Part shown: positions 1-11,899 of the stretch, one piece after another
Layout of the letters: the number at the start of each line of letters is the position of its first letter
Numbering within the stretch: position 1 is the first letter of the stretch
NCBI GenBank assembly: GCA_037157565.1
Contig: JAZHRO010000063.1
Span: 90,672,001 to 90,736,000, forward strand
DNA length: 64,000 nucleotides
Direction of reading: 5' to 3'
Source: Thalassia testudinum
Taxonomy: Eukaryota; Streptophyta; Magnoliopsida; Alismatales; Hydrocharitaceae
Program-made: the position numbers and the translations under genes
The notes under the pieces: model-generated
Seen by the model: the letters and a program-made list of their open reading frames with translations, nothing else
Database searches by the model: none
Told to the model about the DNA's origin: nothing

Positions 1-970
1 GGTGCCAGTCGCTAAGGTCAATGTCACGTTGCAACATGATGCCTTTGCAACCTATCCTAGTTGTAGAAATCTTTGATAGATGGGGAATCAATTTTATGAG
101 TCCCTTTCCTACATCCAAATGCTTTGAATACATCCTCGTTGCCATTGATTATGTCTCAAAATGGATTGAGGCTATTCCTACGTATCATGCTAACCATGTT
201 GTCACCACCAAATTTGTTAAGGAATATATCTTTGCATGCTTTGGGATCCCTCGAGCCATCATTTCAAATGGAGGAACCCATTTCACTCATTCGTCTTTTC
301 GGGCACTTTTGAGGAAGTACGGAGTTCACTACCGTATCACTTCTTCATACCATTCCCAAACGAATGACCAAGTTGAGGTGTCGAACCGCCGATCAGGCAA
401 ATCCTCCAGAAAATGGTTCGTCCTGACCATAAGGATTGGTCCGACAAGATGACTGACACCTTATGGGCGTATCGGACCGCCTTCAAGGCTCCCCTTGGTA
501 TGTCATCGTATAGGATTTTTTTTAGGAAGCCTTGTCACCTACCAGTTAGTTGGAGCACTGTGCTTATTGGGCAGTTCGCCAATGTAACCTCGGCTTAGAC
601 TTGTGTGGTCGAGAATGGAAACTCCAACTCCAGGAATTAAAAGAATTGCAACGTGAGGCCCATGACTCCACTTTAACATTTAAACAACAAACTAAGGCCT
701 TTCACAATAGCCGCATTTGGCAGAAGGAGTTTGAGCCATCACAACAAGTTTAACTTTATAATGCCTGGCTCAAATTCTTTCTTGGTGAACTGAAGCCCAA
801 ATGGACAGGACCATTCCTTGTCTCGCGACAATTTCCCAATGGTGCCATTGAAATCGAAGACCCCAAAACTAGGCACAAATTTACGGTAAATGGGTAGCGG
901 TTGAAACCTTATCTCACTTGTAAGCTTGCCCCCGTTGATGAGATAGTTGCTTTGCTGGAGAGTAACTAAT
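1..970 (+). pseudogene. Athila-like Ty3/gypsy integrase remnant (element F)
   Basis: Broken 3' part of a retrotransposon pol; the window opens inside it. Seen: a CQ pair just before position 21 (end of the integrase HHCC zinc finger), then WGINFMSPF with the first core Asp replaced by Asn (family pattern WGIDFMGPF), IISNGGTHF with the second Asp also replaced by Asn, and the YHSQTNDQVEVSNR stretch carrying the catalytic Glu. A frameshift near 385 moves the reading to the 413-598 frame (DTLWAYRTAFK, then KPCHLP). A further shift leads into the C-terminal part (LQLQELKELQREA, then WTGPFL near 808), with stops near 750 and 895. The wording closely parallels the integrase of element A at 40.5-41.5 kb, so both belong to one lineage. 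It integrated element cDNA when alive; this copy is dead. Confidence 0.9.
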
Positions 971-2574
971 TTTTGCTTCACTCTGAGTCTAGTTGGGGCT
1001 GTTAAATTCAATGCTCGTTGGGAGGCACCTCAACACCCTTTCACCTTTAGCCATCATTTCATCTCTTGAGTTTTCACTACTTCACTCCACATTCCAATTC
1101 ACTTCACTACACTTCACTTCACACTTCACCTATTCCACATGTTTTCTACCACCCACCATCCACCAACCTGTCCACCTTGCTGTGTACCTCTTACTCACTT
1201 TTGTACCAAGAGCCTTTAATCTTGTCCCACCCTCTTGCATGCATATGAGGACATAGCAAGATTTGGCATAGGGGGTGGATAGGCATCCATAGGATCTTGT
1301 ATATTTTTTGGGTATCATGCAGGACTCCCTTCCATTATACATATCCATTTTTAGTGTATATATAGCTTTATTGAAAAATCAATAAAAGTTGAAAAAATGT
1401 TGAAAAATCTTGAAAAGAAATATAAAATACAAAAAAATACATAAAAATTGGAAATTTAAAAACTCCAAAAAGTTTTCCAAAAGTGTTCATTTATGATATG
1501 AAAGTTGAAGCAAAAATAAAATAAGTGTTTATGGATGTTCAACCTTTGCTTTTAGACTTTCCTGAACACATAACTTTGATTCGCTCAAGCTTAAGCTTAA
1601 TACACTTGAGCTTTGACAATGTAGAACCAAAATCTTTACTAACTTAGGATGTATTCTTGTACCTGAGTCAACCAGTACAGGATTTGTCTGTTTGCCTCTG
1701 TTTAAGAGTTGAGTAACTTTGGTTCACACCACACGGATATAAGAAGAACTAGGCGAACTTAAGTTCTCAACCCTAGTGCTCATTAGGGAAGGTGGGGTCC
1801 TTACTTGTGCGTGTAGGTAGACTCTTTGTCTCAGTCTTTAGTCTTGTGTTTAGGGGAAACTCTTTCCACAAATACTCACCCACCAAATAAGTGTGCACGA
1901 CCAAATAAAGTTGATAGAGACATACCGATGTCTGTTTTTAGAAAAAAAAGAAGAAAAAAATTAAAAAAATAGAAAAGTCAAAAGAAAAAGAAAAAAATTA
2001 TTCTCTGCAATAAGTCGGTATGTTCTCCAAATCGAATTGTAAATACCTTTGTACATAGCCACCAAAAATGGTTGTTTCAAGATACACTACATATACCCTA
2101 TATTTTCCGCTAAATATTTTTGAGCTACTTACACAATAAGAGTTAAGTTCGAGTATTCACTATTTTTAGAGTTAATATGAAAACATGACCTGAAGCTGAG
2201 ACCAACCTGGACTTAAAAAGATGTGAAACCTTGAATTTGAGTCTTAAGTTTGTCTGGTTAGTCCTAACTTGCACTAAACACAATCATAACTTCTTTTATT
2301 CTTAAGCTTGGTAAAACTCTCTGGATCCTAAAAGCCGTACTTAAGTTTTAAATACCAAGAGTCCTTGTTAGTAGAAAGATGCTCTATGTCATATAAGTCT
2401 TGAGTGCTGCTAGTCTTCTTTGCAATGTTTCTTACAATGTCCAATAGATAAACACATTGATATTGCTTCAGAAAATTATTCTTCAGCCAAAGATCATTTC
2501 TAAACACTTTACTACTATATTGAGTACTGAATAAGTGTTTTGCTAGGGGTTAGCAAAAGACAGGCATGAGGGTG
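971..2574 (+). other. Post-pol non-coding region of element F
   Basis: No credible coding sequence. It occupies the place between integrase and 3' LTR that holds an env-like frame in some Athila elements; none is visible here. It contains short pyrimidine-rich segments (1060-1220), an A-rich stretch (1370-1530) resembling the A-rich stretch after pol in element A (41810-42010), and a purine/A tract at 1938-1998 framed by the inverted repeat CATACCGA (1921-1928) / TCGGTATG (2015-2022). It ends in a polypurine-like motif at 2541-2574 that resembles the ones before the LTRs of A and E. Confidence 0.6.
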
Positions 2575-4490
2575 TGATTGTGCAGCAATTCACGCCAACA
2601 AATTATCAATCTTATGCTATTTTCTAGCTTTACACATCTAGGATTAGGTAACCATTGCATTTTGTAAATACCTACATTCATGAATAATGAGAGAGGAAGA
2701 GAGAGAGAGAGAGATATATATAGCCCTTATGTTTGCACTACCACCTAATATCACCCACCTATCATCTATAATAATTACCAAAACCTCAAGTCTGACCCCA
2801 CAAAATACCCAAATATTCATATTCAAATGACACTTGCTTGCCCCTCACACCTCACCCCTTACCTATAAAAATACCACCCCTACCTCCACTCTCAATGTCG
2901 GGACCCATCTCCATTTTCCCACTACAACACACCCACTCAACCGGCCACCTCTCCTCTCTCCCTCTCTTCCTCTCCCATTCACAACACCCTTTCACTAGTT
3001 GAGAGGGCATGCTATGCCATTGGGAAGCCTCCCATGGTCACAAACCACCACAGTGAGGTCCACCACCATCTAGCTCCTTGTGAGTTGGTAGACATGGTGG
3101 ATTCTCTCACTATTTTGTTATTTTGATCGTTGTTTTTATCGCCATTAGCATAGGTTAAAAGCTCCCCTGCTTTCCCTTGCTCCATGTTGCTACAGTGCAA
3201 CAATCGCACTTCATTTTCATGGCCTCATCGCTGGAAAGATTCTCACTTATTTGGTGATAGGCCCCACACACGCATGCTCCACCAGTCACTAGCACCCATG
3301 CACACCTTCTCTCTCTCTCTCTTTATGTCACTGGCTAAGTGAGAAACTTAGCTGGTGAAAAATCGCTACATCCAGTCGTCACCTCTTCGTGCCCCCCCAT
3401 CATCACTTGGTGCAACAACGTGACCGACCAACTTCTTAGTTAGCCAGTCGCCATACTTAGCATGCCCTCTCCTCACCACAGCTGCCAGTTACCGGCACCT
3501 TTCACCCCTCACACACCATACACACAGGTGCATAAACACACAACACTCACTACACTCCCTTTGCGCGAGCCTCACACACCCTCTACATGCATGTGGGCAT
3601 GCAACACTCGCACACACACATAGATAGACACACATACACACACAGATAGGCACACATACACACACACTTGCACACAGACATACACGTACACATATATCCA
3701 TCAACCATCACATGTACGTCTCCATTTACTGCCCATTTTATCGCGTGTGTGTATGCACTAGTTGCGAACACATATATGATTTCTGCGCACACCAAACCTT
3801 CACATACACATGCACACACGTTCGATCCACACCTTCACGTGGCACATAGCTAGGGTTAATCACATCTCTCTAGACATAGGTTAACCTAACACGGTGCTAC
3901 ATCCAATTTTCCAATTTCATCCTCATTTTCTTCTCTCATTCTCTTTAGCTATATATATATACATATATACATAGACATATATATCTTATAGTTGCATATG
4001 TACATATATAAATATGCTAAGTATTTCCATCTATTTCAATTCTCGCATTTCTTTCCTTTGCTCCTTTATTATCTTTTATTTGATAATTAAGAAAATGCCA
4101 AAAAAAAGTTATAAAAGAGAAAAGATAACATTGTGTCTTGTAGGTACCTGATCTCGCATGTAGCGAGATTGTTTGGATTCGAGTTTGTCTTGTTGCCAAG
4201 GACTTATTTTGACGGAGTCCTCAATAACAAAGTTATCACAAAAAAAATCTAAAACCAAAAAAAAATCCAAAAACATAATAAGCGAATGAAAATGACGCAC
4301 CTTTAGGATTCATGTAGAAATCAAGAACCTTAAACCCGCTTCCCTGAGTTCGACCCTAGGTATACAAGTGACAACTTAAAATCAAATTTAGTTCAGGTCA
4401 ACTATATTTGAAAAATCTGTGTAGGATCACTTGTAGTTGACCACTTCCACTATACTCATTTTCACGCTAATATCTCCTAACTAAATAACA
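2575..4490 (+). repeat. Probable 3' LTR of element F
   Basis: The start is set by TGATTG right after the sequence TAGCAAAAGACAGGCATGAG and GGTG, which matches the pre-LTR motif of elements A (43791-43823) and E (62264-62291). The first ~18 bases are an imperfect palindrome, as in those LTRs. A TATA-like CCTATAAAAAT lies at about 2860-2870 and is followed by a CT-rich leader. The end is uncertain: homology to any element stops where the minus-strand Tat integrase begins near 4490. There is no second LTR copy in the window to fix it, so the right edge could be wrong by tens of bases. Confidence 0.55.
3597..3830. repeat. CA/CACA-rich microsatellite
   Basis: Interrupted (CA)n and (ACAC)n runs with ATAG and CATG interruptions. 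The long cysteine/valine-rich minus-strand frames over this stretch are translation of the repeat and not genes. It lies inside the probable LTR of element F. Confidence 0.85.
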
Positions 4491-5080
4491 CTACTTGTGA
4501 TTCGACACAATTGCCTAACCATTCACTTGAGGGTAGGCAATAAAGGTAAAGCGCAAGCGTATGTCCCAATTGGTGTTGAAGTCTTCAAACTTCTTAGAGG
4601 TAAACTGGGTCCCTTTGTCGATGACTATTGCCTGTGGTATGCCATAGTGGGAGATAATGTTCTTGTGGTCAAAGGTAATTACCTTGTCAGAGTTTGGGAT
4701 AGCCATAGCCTGTACCTCAACCTACTTTGAGAAATAATCCATAGCAACTAGGACATATCTTTTCTAGGCAGGAGCGAATAGGAAGGGCCCTATAAAATCC
4801 ATTCCCCACTTAGTAAATCAAATAGGGGAGAGTATAGGAACCATCTCACCCGATAGAAGGTGGGGGACACTGGTGAAGTGTTAACATTTATCACATCTCT
4901 TTATGAATTCTTTAGCCTGCTGCCTCATTTGTGGCCAAAAGTAATCATATTGTAGTAGTCAGGCAATTAATGCTTTGTAGCCTTTATGATTGCCACATAT
5001 ACCACTATGAGTTCTTTTAAGGCTTTGACAGCCTCCTTTTCTATGAGACACTTTAGAAGAGGGGTCGAATATCCCTACTT
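4490..5080 (-). pseudogene. Tat-like integrase fragment
   Basis: Read on the minus strand, the zinc-binding part shows GICGNH (near 4990) and KRCDKC (near 4890), the His and Cys pairs of an HHCC finger. The core follows with WGMDFIGPF (near 4800), FDHKNIISHYGIPQ, and VIDKGTQF, in which the usual DNG is DKG but the second Asp is kept. After AYPQVNG an in-frame TAG replaces the usual Gln at 4515-4517. The catalytic Glu position reads Ile and similarity then fades, so the C-terminal half is missing. Several more stops lie in the finger region. Clearly non-functional. Confidence 0.88.
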
Positions 5081-5339
5081 GTAAAGTTGTCCATTCAAAA
5101 GTACGTAGTGGAAGGCCTTTTGGTGGAATGACTTCAGCTATGTTACATTAGGAGGTACTTCGCCCATGCTAAAGTACATCATAATAGGAGATATCCAGGA
5201 ATGCGAGGCATCGACAGTCAATGCATGAAGCATAGACATGGTGGGCTTCGCCAGAGTTTCAAGGCATATATTATTGCCTTCACCGGGTGGAACCGTCAAC
5301 ACTAACCTTACCAACGCATCCGCTGGAGGATTGTTGGAT

Positions 5340-5700
5340 CTAAGTATCTAATGAATGAGGGTAGATTTGAATTCTGTCATCTCATCTTGAACTTTATCAT
5401 CATATAAGGACATATTAGAGTATTTAGCCTGGAAGTCACCATTAACATGATTTGCAACTAGCTGTAAATCAGTGAAAATTTTAAAGGTTTGAGCCCCCAT
5501 TGGTGGCTTGAAGTTCGACAAGGATGGCCTTGTACTCTGCCACTTTATTGGTAGCAGGGAAGCTTAATTTCACTGCGTACTTGTGAGTGCATTCTTTAGG
5601 GGAGCTTATAGCTATCCATGCACCTGAGCCGGTGGTTATAGAGGACCCATCAATAAAAAATCTTCATACCTTATTCTCAGTTGAATATGCTTAGGTAAAC
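5340..5700 (-). pseudogene. Additional (archaeal-type) RNase H of the Tat-like element
   Basis: Minus-strand translation gives FFIDGSSITTGSGAWIAI (first catalytic Asp in DGSS), then NKVAEYKAILVELQA (catalytic Glu in the AEY motif), then a frameshift into FTDLQLVANHVNGDFQAK (third Asp). This RNase H is separate from the one fused to RT and lies between RT-RNase H and integrase. That arrangement is the domain signature of Tat elements. Between it and the integrase (5080-5340) the translation still aligns loosely as a linker, with stops. Confidence 0.82.
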
Positions 5701-7060
5701 TCAATAACAAAATTCACTAGAGCTTCTCCCTTAACAGCCAAATAGGCCTTGTATTTAGTATCAAATTTCACTAGCTCTAGTGCCCACTTCATTTGTTGAT
5801 TTGACCCTAAGGGTTTATGCAACATTTTTCTTAAGGGGTAGTCAGAGGACATAGATGGTGTGGGCTTGGAAATAAGGGTGGAGTTTTTTGGTGGCCATGA
5901 CCAAAGCTAGGCCTTGCTTCTCTGTAGGCAAATATTTTGACTCTACACCTTGGTAGGTCTTGCTAATAAAATATATCGCCTGTTGAACCCTTACCTGGTC
6001 TCGGAGTTAGGCGACGTTAACGATGGTAACAAAAGCTACCGGATATAGGGAAAGTGGTTTGCCTAGGCTTGGGGTGGAAAGAGTGAGCAATTGCTGAAGA
6101 GCTTTTTTGATTGCTTCTAATGCTTCTTGGCATTGCAAGGTCTAATGAGATAAGTTATAGCTTTTTCCCTTTTTGATGCATTCAAAGAACAGTTATCGGA
6201 AGAGTGAGATAGGAAGCGACCCAAAGCTGGGATCTTGTCAACTAATGACTAGAGAACTTTAAGGTTGGGTAGGGAGCATAAATTTATTACCTCCTGAATC
6301 TCATCTGGGTTAGCCTCAATCCCTCTATTAGAGACTAAGAAACCCATGAATTTTCCTGAAGGCACCCCAAAGGTGTATTTGTCAGGATTTAACTTCAAAC
6401 GGGTATTCCTTAGAATTTGGAAAACTTCAATAAGATGTGCTAGGTGGTCTTAGAAGGTTAGACCCTTGAGAAGCATATCATCGATATACACTTCAAAAGA
6501 CTTTCTAATTACTTTAGAAAAAATCATGCTTACAAGATGTTGATAAGTGACACTAGCAATTTCGAAGTTGAAAGTCATTCCATGGTATTGAAAAAGCCCT
6601 CGGTCCGTTATAAAGGATGTGCAAGGCCTATTTGCCGATGCAAGACTGATTGATGATAGCCTATAGGCATCTAAAAAAGACATGTGGGATTGTCCTACGT
6701 AGGAGTCAACGAGGGTATCGATTTTTGGGAGTAGGAAATCATCCTTGGGACAAGCATCGTTCAGGTTAATGAAGCTAACACATATGTGCCATTTGCCATT
6801 AGATTTCTTCACCATGACAATATTGGATAGCCAGATGGGATAAAGGGATTATTCAATGAATCCTACCTCTATCAACTTATCAATTTTGTTGGCAATTTGC
6901 TACCATTGCTCAGAGGACTTATGTCTTTGTACTTGTTTGACAAGATGAGTACTCGGCTGAATATTCAATCGATGCTTGATTAGGGAGGGATCCACTCTAG
7001 GTAGATCTTTGGTAGACCAGGAGAAAACATCCACATTGGATCAAAGGAGGAAGAGTAGCT
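5700..7060 (-). pseudogene. Tat-like reverse transcriptase and RT-linked RNase H
   Basis: Read right to left: an N-terminal part near 7040-6840 (HLVKQVQRHKSSEQ, YPIWLSNIVMVKKS), then an open stretch 6815-6450 with KWHICVSFINLNDACPKD, the SFLDAY motif (first catalytic Asp), TSFITDRGLFQYHGM and YIDDM (catalytic pair). After a stop at 6450 the thumb continues with LNPDKYTFGVPSGKFMGFLVS. The linked RNase H lies near 5980-5700 and includes VQQAIYFISKTYQG and LPTEKQGLALV. Its role was to copy element RNA into DNA and degrade the RNA. Several stops make it inactive. Confidence 0.88.
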
Positions 7061-7439
7061 CCTTGACTTCCTTAGGGGACAAATCCACTCGTAACTGCAC
7101 CTTTTTGTTGATAGCAGAAAAGATGGATCTACAGGGTGGACGTATCAGGGCTGCTGGTTGATTGCGGGGTAGGAGGCGTTGCTCATCACCTTGAATGGTG
7201 TAAATTCTATCTCTTTTCTTTCCCCACTTTTGCGGCTTTGAAGGCCTTCTTTCCATGGAGTGTTTGAGTTTAATACACAAGAGTTCATGCTTGGCAGCTT
7301 GATCCCTGTATATCACACCTACTGTACATGAGGAGCGGAATAGAACTAGCAGAAAGTAGGAGGAAGGGATAGTCCAAAAACCATGAGTGGACGAGTGGCC
7401 AATGATTGCATCAGAGGTTGTTGCCAGATTGGCTATTAT

Positions 7440-7650
7440 GAAGGTAGTTGTCTAGCTGATGTGCCGATCTTCATCACAGATGGAGATTGGAAACTCTATT
7501 TTCCCTTTAGTCATCACCTTGTGATTGCCAAAATTGATCATAGGATATGCCAAGGGGGTGAGGTCCTTTTCTTCAAACCCCAATCTAGTGAGGGTTTTGA
7601 GAAAAAGGATGTCTATGACGCTACCCTCGTCCACTAGGAGTTTCAACTAA
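7440..7650 (-). pseudogene. Tat-like aspartic protease fragment
   Basis: Minus-strand open stretch of 64 residues beginning MKLLVDEGSVIDILFL. VDEGS sits where retrotransposon proteases carry the catalytic D-G-S/T core, here with Glu between Asp and Gly. It continues LGFEEKDLTPL and KGKIEFPISI, a pattern typical of Tat proteases. A plus-strand open frame over the same bases is the antisense shadow. It cleaved the Gag-Pol precursor when functional. Confidence 0.8.
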
Positions 7651-7989
7651 ATCTGTCTTGCCACAAGAAGTGTTATAAGTAGCATGTTTGAATGGATACC
7701 TGGATTCAACAAGGCCTCCTATAAGTTAGAGGCCACTTGCCCCATTTTGCGTGAGGCGCCTGGTCCTAACCATTGCACAACAGAGCACATGCCTTTATAG
7801 TTGCCGCTTTGTTGGTGGCTTTATCGTGGTTGACATGTCACATTAACGTTGAAGATAACTTGGACACTACTGGCAACTGGCTAGGAAAAAGTATGGTTGT
7901 CATTTTCCCAGTAGGAGGATCTCTTTTTCCTAGTGGTGATATTCATAAGGTGAGAGATCAGGGTAAAGACCCTATTTCGTCAAGGCATG

Positions 7990-9700
7990 TGAGACATTAG
8001 CCGACACCTTGCTTTCGAGAGTCACCATATTAACGGCTCGCAAGTGTTGTAATTTCTCCTTATAATATTCTTTGAGGCCTTCTAGGGGTATTTTCACTTT
8101 GTCTTGGCCCTTAAAGAGTTTAATGAATTGAGTCAAATTTCCATGGCGGATTTGGTATTCAATTTAATCTCTTAGATCATAGCAATTTTCAGTGGAGTGT
8201 CCTCTAACCTTGTGACACCTATAATACGACCTAGAATCCGCTTGCACCCTGATTGGGTCAGGTGGAGGGAGGTCTTTATTAGTTGACAAAACTTCAATCA
8301 AGATGTTAACTTAGTTAACAACTAGTGGGGTGTACTCCTGGTAGTAATCTCGCCTTGGCTGTCGAGTGGCATTATCCCAGTTTCGATTCTGATGGTCGCC
8401 TCTCTAATCATTGAAATTTCCTTTCTACTTGTTAAAGCGGCCACTATTGCAATTGTTGGGGGTCTCAGTGGCTTCCTTCTTGTCGTTAAGGGAGTTGTAT
8501 GAATCTTCCCTGAAATTATCCGCCAGATGGCCACGACAACATAAAGAATCATCCTATTCAGCAAATCTCATGGCTTGATCCTAGAGTTCCTCCATGTCAC
8601 TAGGCGGAAAGTCATCAATATTATATCAGAATCTCTGAGCCAAGAGTCTTGATTTGAAGTACTAGATGGTGATGGCATTGTGGGGCCTCTTATATTTGAA
8701 GTTTTGGGCCTTAAATTTGTCCAAGTAAGAGTGGAAGGACTTGGCTTTGTGTTGCTCCACCTTCACCAGCATTTTCGGGTTATCTCTAACTTGCTGTTAG
8801 TTGACAATATATTGGCAGAATTTGTCGGCTAGCTCTTGGAAGCAGGAGATTTGACCAACCAATAGTTCATTGAACAACTTGTGAGCCATTCCAACAAGAT
8901 AGGATGGGAGTACTCGGTAGAGCACTTCATCTGGACACCCATGGACGAGCATTATATGCTTATAGCTTTCCACGAAGTTGTTTGGGTGAAACATGCTATC
9001 ATATTGCAATAGAGTCAGGTGCTTAAATTTTTTTTGACAAGGGGGGCATTCATAACTTCTTTTGTAAAAGGCTATGTTATAACATATGCACGTAGGTGAA
9101 TGCCTCTCATTGCCCTAGTAACTTGCAGGATGATCTCCGAGAGGGAGCCTCTACTAGTAGGCATCAATAGTTGAGCATTGGATTGCTCATTAGAGTCACC
9201 CAGGGGTGGAGGAGGCGGAATGGGCTCGCGAGGAACTTCTTTTTGGCTAAAAAGCTCCCATTGGAGCTATTTGAGTTGCTCATGGAGGCAAGCGTTCTCC
9301 TCCTCTAGGACGTGATGCCACTGAATTTGATCATCTCCAGGGCATGGCTTAGGTGGAGGTTGATCTTGCTGGGACTTAGGCTTCTCGTTTCGCTATTGGA
9401 TCTCATTGAGTTGCCTCATCAGCAATTCCTACTCCGCTTGAAGCACAGTTAGCCAGACCAGGAACTCTTATTCCTTTACTAGGGCTAATTACAAGTGGTC
9501 ATCACAGGGTTGATTAGGTGGAGGGCAGCTCTCACGTAGAGTGCTTTTAGTCTTGCTAGCTTCTCTAGCCAGGTGACGTCACTTTGAGTTTGTGACACTT
9601 AACTCTGCAGGCTCGGGCTTCTCAAGGTTCACCTGGGAAGAGTGGCCTTGGAGGGGCTATCAAAGTGAGTAGAGTAAAGAAAGAGAAGAGTTGGAAGTTA
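7990..9700 (-). pseudogene. Tat-like gag remnant
   Basis: The structural capsid gene is strongly decayed. The best-preserved piece, 9009-8797, reads MFHPNNFVESYKHIM, then CPDEVLYRVLPSYLVGMAHKLFNELLVG and FQELADKFCQYI, matching the retrotransposon gag core (Trp and Arg positions altered). Further on, near 8230-8190, YRCHKVRGHSTENCYDL is a degenerate zinc-knuckle-like motif. The upstream part (9700-9010) is low in recognisable sequence. Multiple stops are present. Confidence 0.75.
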
Positions 9701-9716
9701 ATTACCTTATCCCTCT

Positions 9717-9735
9717 TCCCATAGACGGCTCCAAA
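9717..9735 (-). promoter_or_regulatory. Primer binding site of the Tat-like element
   Basis: On the minus strand this reads TTTGGAGCCGTCTATGGGA. It closely resembles the GCGCCGTCTGTGGGA-type primer sites known in plant Tat-group elements. It directly follows the LTR end (GATCA) and precedes gag, so it fixes the LTR boundary. Confidence 0.75.
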
Positions 9736-10443
9736 TGATCGAGTCCTATGTAAATGGGACCCTATCTGGCTTCACAATAGGGGTAGGAGCCTCAGACCAA
9801 TCAGTCACACACAATAGACAAAGAGATTGGTTACCCAGTTTCACCTTGAAAGGTGTACATCTCGGGAAAGCTTAATTGCTCTTGAGATTTACTAAGTATT
9901 TTGGAAATATAGTACACAAAGGGAATTCTCTCTCTCTCTCTCTCTAGCTGTGTGTGCCAACATACGGATGGGTCCATCTCCCCTTTATACGTGGTAGTTG
10001 ATGAAACATACGTTCTCTTACATTGTCAAGCTTCACATATGGTAGTTAAGAGGGTCAATGCGCATAACTACCACAACCTACATTCCAAGTAATGTCATCA
10101 TGGGATTTATGATTCATAATGGCAATCCTTTAGATAACCGCTTGCCAGACCTTATGTTGAGCGGGCCGGTTCTTCTAGTTGTCTCAATAGACAGTCGAAT
10201 TGAGTTATTCGCCCTTCACCTAATGGGGGTTAATCGATTCAACCAATTTCTCTTACTGGGAACAACCACCCTATTAGATTATGTTTGATTACGAATCCGA
10301 TAGGATCTCTTACATTGGCCTGACCAATTACCCATTTAAGAAAGACTGTTTGAATTGGGTCACAAGAGGTCTTGATTGGGCTATTTGCCTTGAAAATCTC
10401 TATTTTGATGTTGGACCTGATTTAGGATTTTCTTCCCTCATCA
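9736..10443 (-). repeat. 5' LTR of the Tat-like element
   Basis: 708 bp. In element orientation it starts TGATGAGGGAAG and ends GACTCGATCA next to the primer site, so it has the usual TG..CA with TGAT/ATCA inverted ends. It contains a (CT) run at 9930-9950 (GA on the element strand). Only one copy is present, so the outer edge rests on the TG motif alone. Confidence 0.65.
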
Positions 10444-11345
10444 CTTATTAAATGGAATCAAGAGGATATGCATTAAAGCACGTTGTACAAAACTTACATG
10501 GATAAATAAATAGTTCAATTGGTGAAACTAATTTGACCACTTAGCTAGGGACTCATAGTTCAATTGGTTCATACTTTTTTGAGTTGTTTAACTAAACATA
10601 TATAGGAATATATTGCATGCTTATAATTCAAAAGGGTGAAGCAAATGATATCTCATCAAAGATCAAATGCGCTTGGAATTACTCAGAACGAGGGGGTAGG
10701 AGACTATAGAGAACTAGATGAAGTTGATGTGACAAAGCATCAATATAACTTTTGCTTAAGCAAGGATTAAGAATTTCAGCACCACATCATCGGTTCTTCT
10801 CGAAGGAATATTAGTTTTTTAGTTAGACTTTATGGATATTTTTCTTTTCAAATTTATTCCATTTCTAAGGAGCAGAAATTTTTTTGAATCTAAGAGCATA
10901 TCCTATCTTCAATGATATTCGTGTTAATCTTTTCTATGTAAACATGCTTATTGAAAGTATCAATTTACTATTCCTTTTAATGGGAGTTTTCAAAAAGAAA
11001 TATATATATTTCTTGACAAGAACACTCCATCTTTATTGAATATTAGTATTTTAGAGTTGCAGTTGAAAATCTAATATTCCTTCTAAATAGTTTGATTAGT
11101 GTCTATGACGTTTTGGCAAAAGAGACCATTTTGAGATGTTAAACTTGATACGTTCTAGTAGAAAAATTGCCTACATTATTTCAAATAGTCTCTTATTTAT
11201 ATATCAAGTTATATATCTTATATATTTTGTGTATTGATATGAGACTTAGTTCAATTTGTCTTAACTTAGAATAATTGCCTTATGGTCACATTGTCATGCT
11301 CTTAGAAGATTTGAAATGTTCTTTCCCTACATGATTTGGAAATTA
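10444..11345. other. AT-rich spacer, nothing recognised
   Basis: About 900 bases of AT-rich DNA without coding similarity, inverted ends or tandem structure that I could recognise. It may be unique host DNA or an old repeat. Confidence 0.5.
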
Positions 11346-11899
11346 AAGATTACACTATTGAAGGTTTTTGTAAAGATGTGATGATATAAGTCTTTAGGGC
11401 TAATTTACTTAGAGTGTTAAGAAATGTGAAATTGATATTAATCCTTATTTCTATTTACTTGTAGAGTGGTGTTGACATCGGCTTCTATTTAGTTAAATTA
11501 GTGTTAAGCTGTGATGCTAACTCTTATGGTGTATACTTGAATTAATGTTAACACCAATTTCTGGAAGGTAAAACTCAAGTGTGAAGGAGTTATGAAATTA
11601 ATACCTATTTGCTTAAAGATTACACTATTGAAGGTTTTGGAAAAGATGTGGTGATATAAGTCTTTAGGGCTAATTTACTTAGAGGGTTAAGAAAATTGTA
11701 TTAAGAAATGTGAAACTGATGTTAATCCTCATTTCTATTTACGTGTAAAGTGGTGTTGACATCAACTTCTATTTAGTTAAATTAGTGTTAAGCTGTGATG
11801 TTAACTCTTATGGTGTATAGTTAAATTAGTGTTAACACCAATTTCTAGAGAGTAAAACTTGAGTGTGAAGGAGTTATGAAATTAATACCTATTTGCTTA
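11346..11899. repeat. 270-bp tandem duplication including a MITE end
   Basis: Copy 1 is 11346-11615 and copy 2 is 11616-11899; both begin AAGATTACACTATTGAAGG and end in GAAATTAATACCTATTTGCTT. Copy 2 carries a small insertion near 11695. Each copy contains about 51 bases of flank plus the left part of the MITE at 11667-12022. The duplication therefore happened after the MITE had inserted. Confidence 0.85.

Larger units (their letters stand above)
4490..10443 (-). mobile_element. Tat-like Ty3/gypsy retrotransposon, 3'-truncated
   Basis: Minus-strand element read from right to left: LTR (9736-10443), primer site (9717-9735), gag, protease, RT/RNase H, an additional RNase H, integrase. The extra RNase H between RT and integrase, and the primer site form, are hallmarks of the Tat lineage (Ogre/Retand relatives). 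The element stops inside the integrase core at about 4490, where the probable LTR of element F abuts it. No second LTR is seen, so its 3' end lies elsewhere or is lost. Stops and frameshifts occur in every domain. Confidence 0.88.

Noticed and set aside
3489..3819. Cysteine-rich secreted-type proteins on the minus strand
   Set aside because: The Cys-Val repeats come from reading a CA/GT microsatellite; no stable frame outside it.
4335..4360. tRNA T-loop-like GAGTTCGACCCTAGG
   Set aside because: No acceptor, D or anticodon arm around it; such words are common near the ends of Athila-type LTRs.
7383..7637. 84-residue plus-strand frame
   Set aside because: Antisense shadow of the minus-strand Tat protease, which has a recognisable active-site motif.
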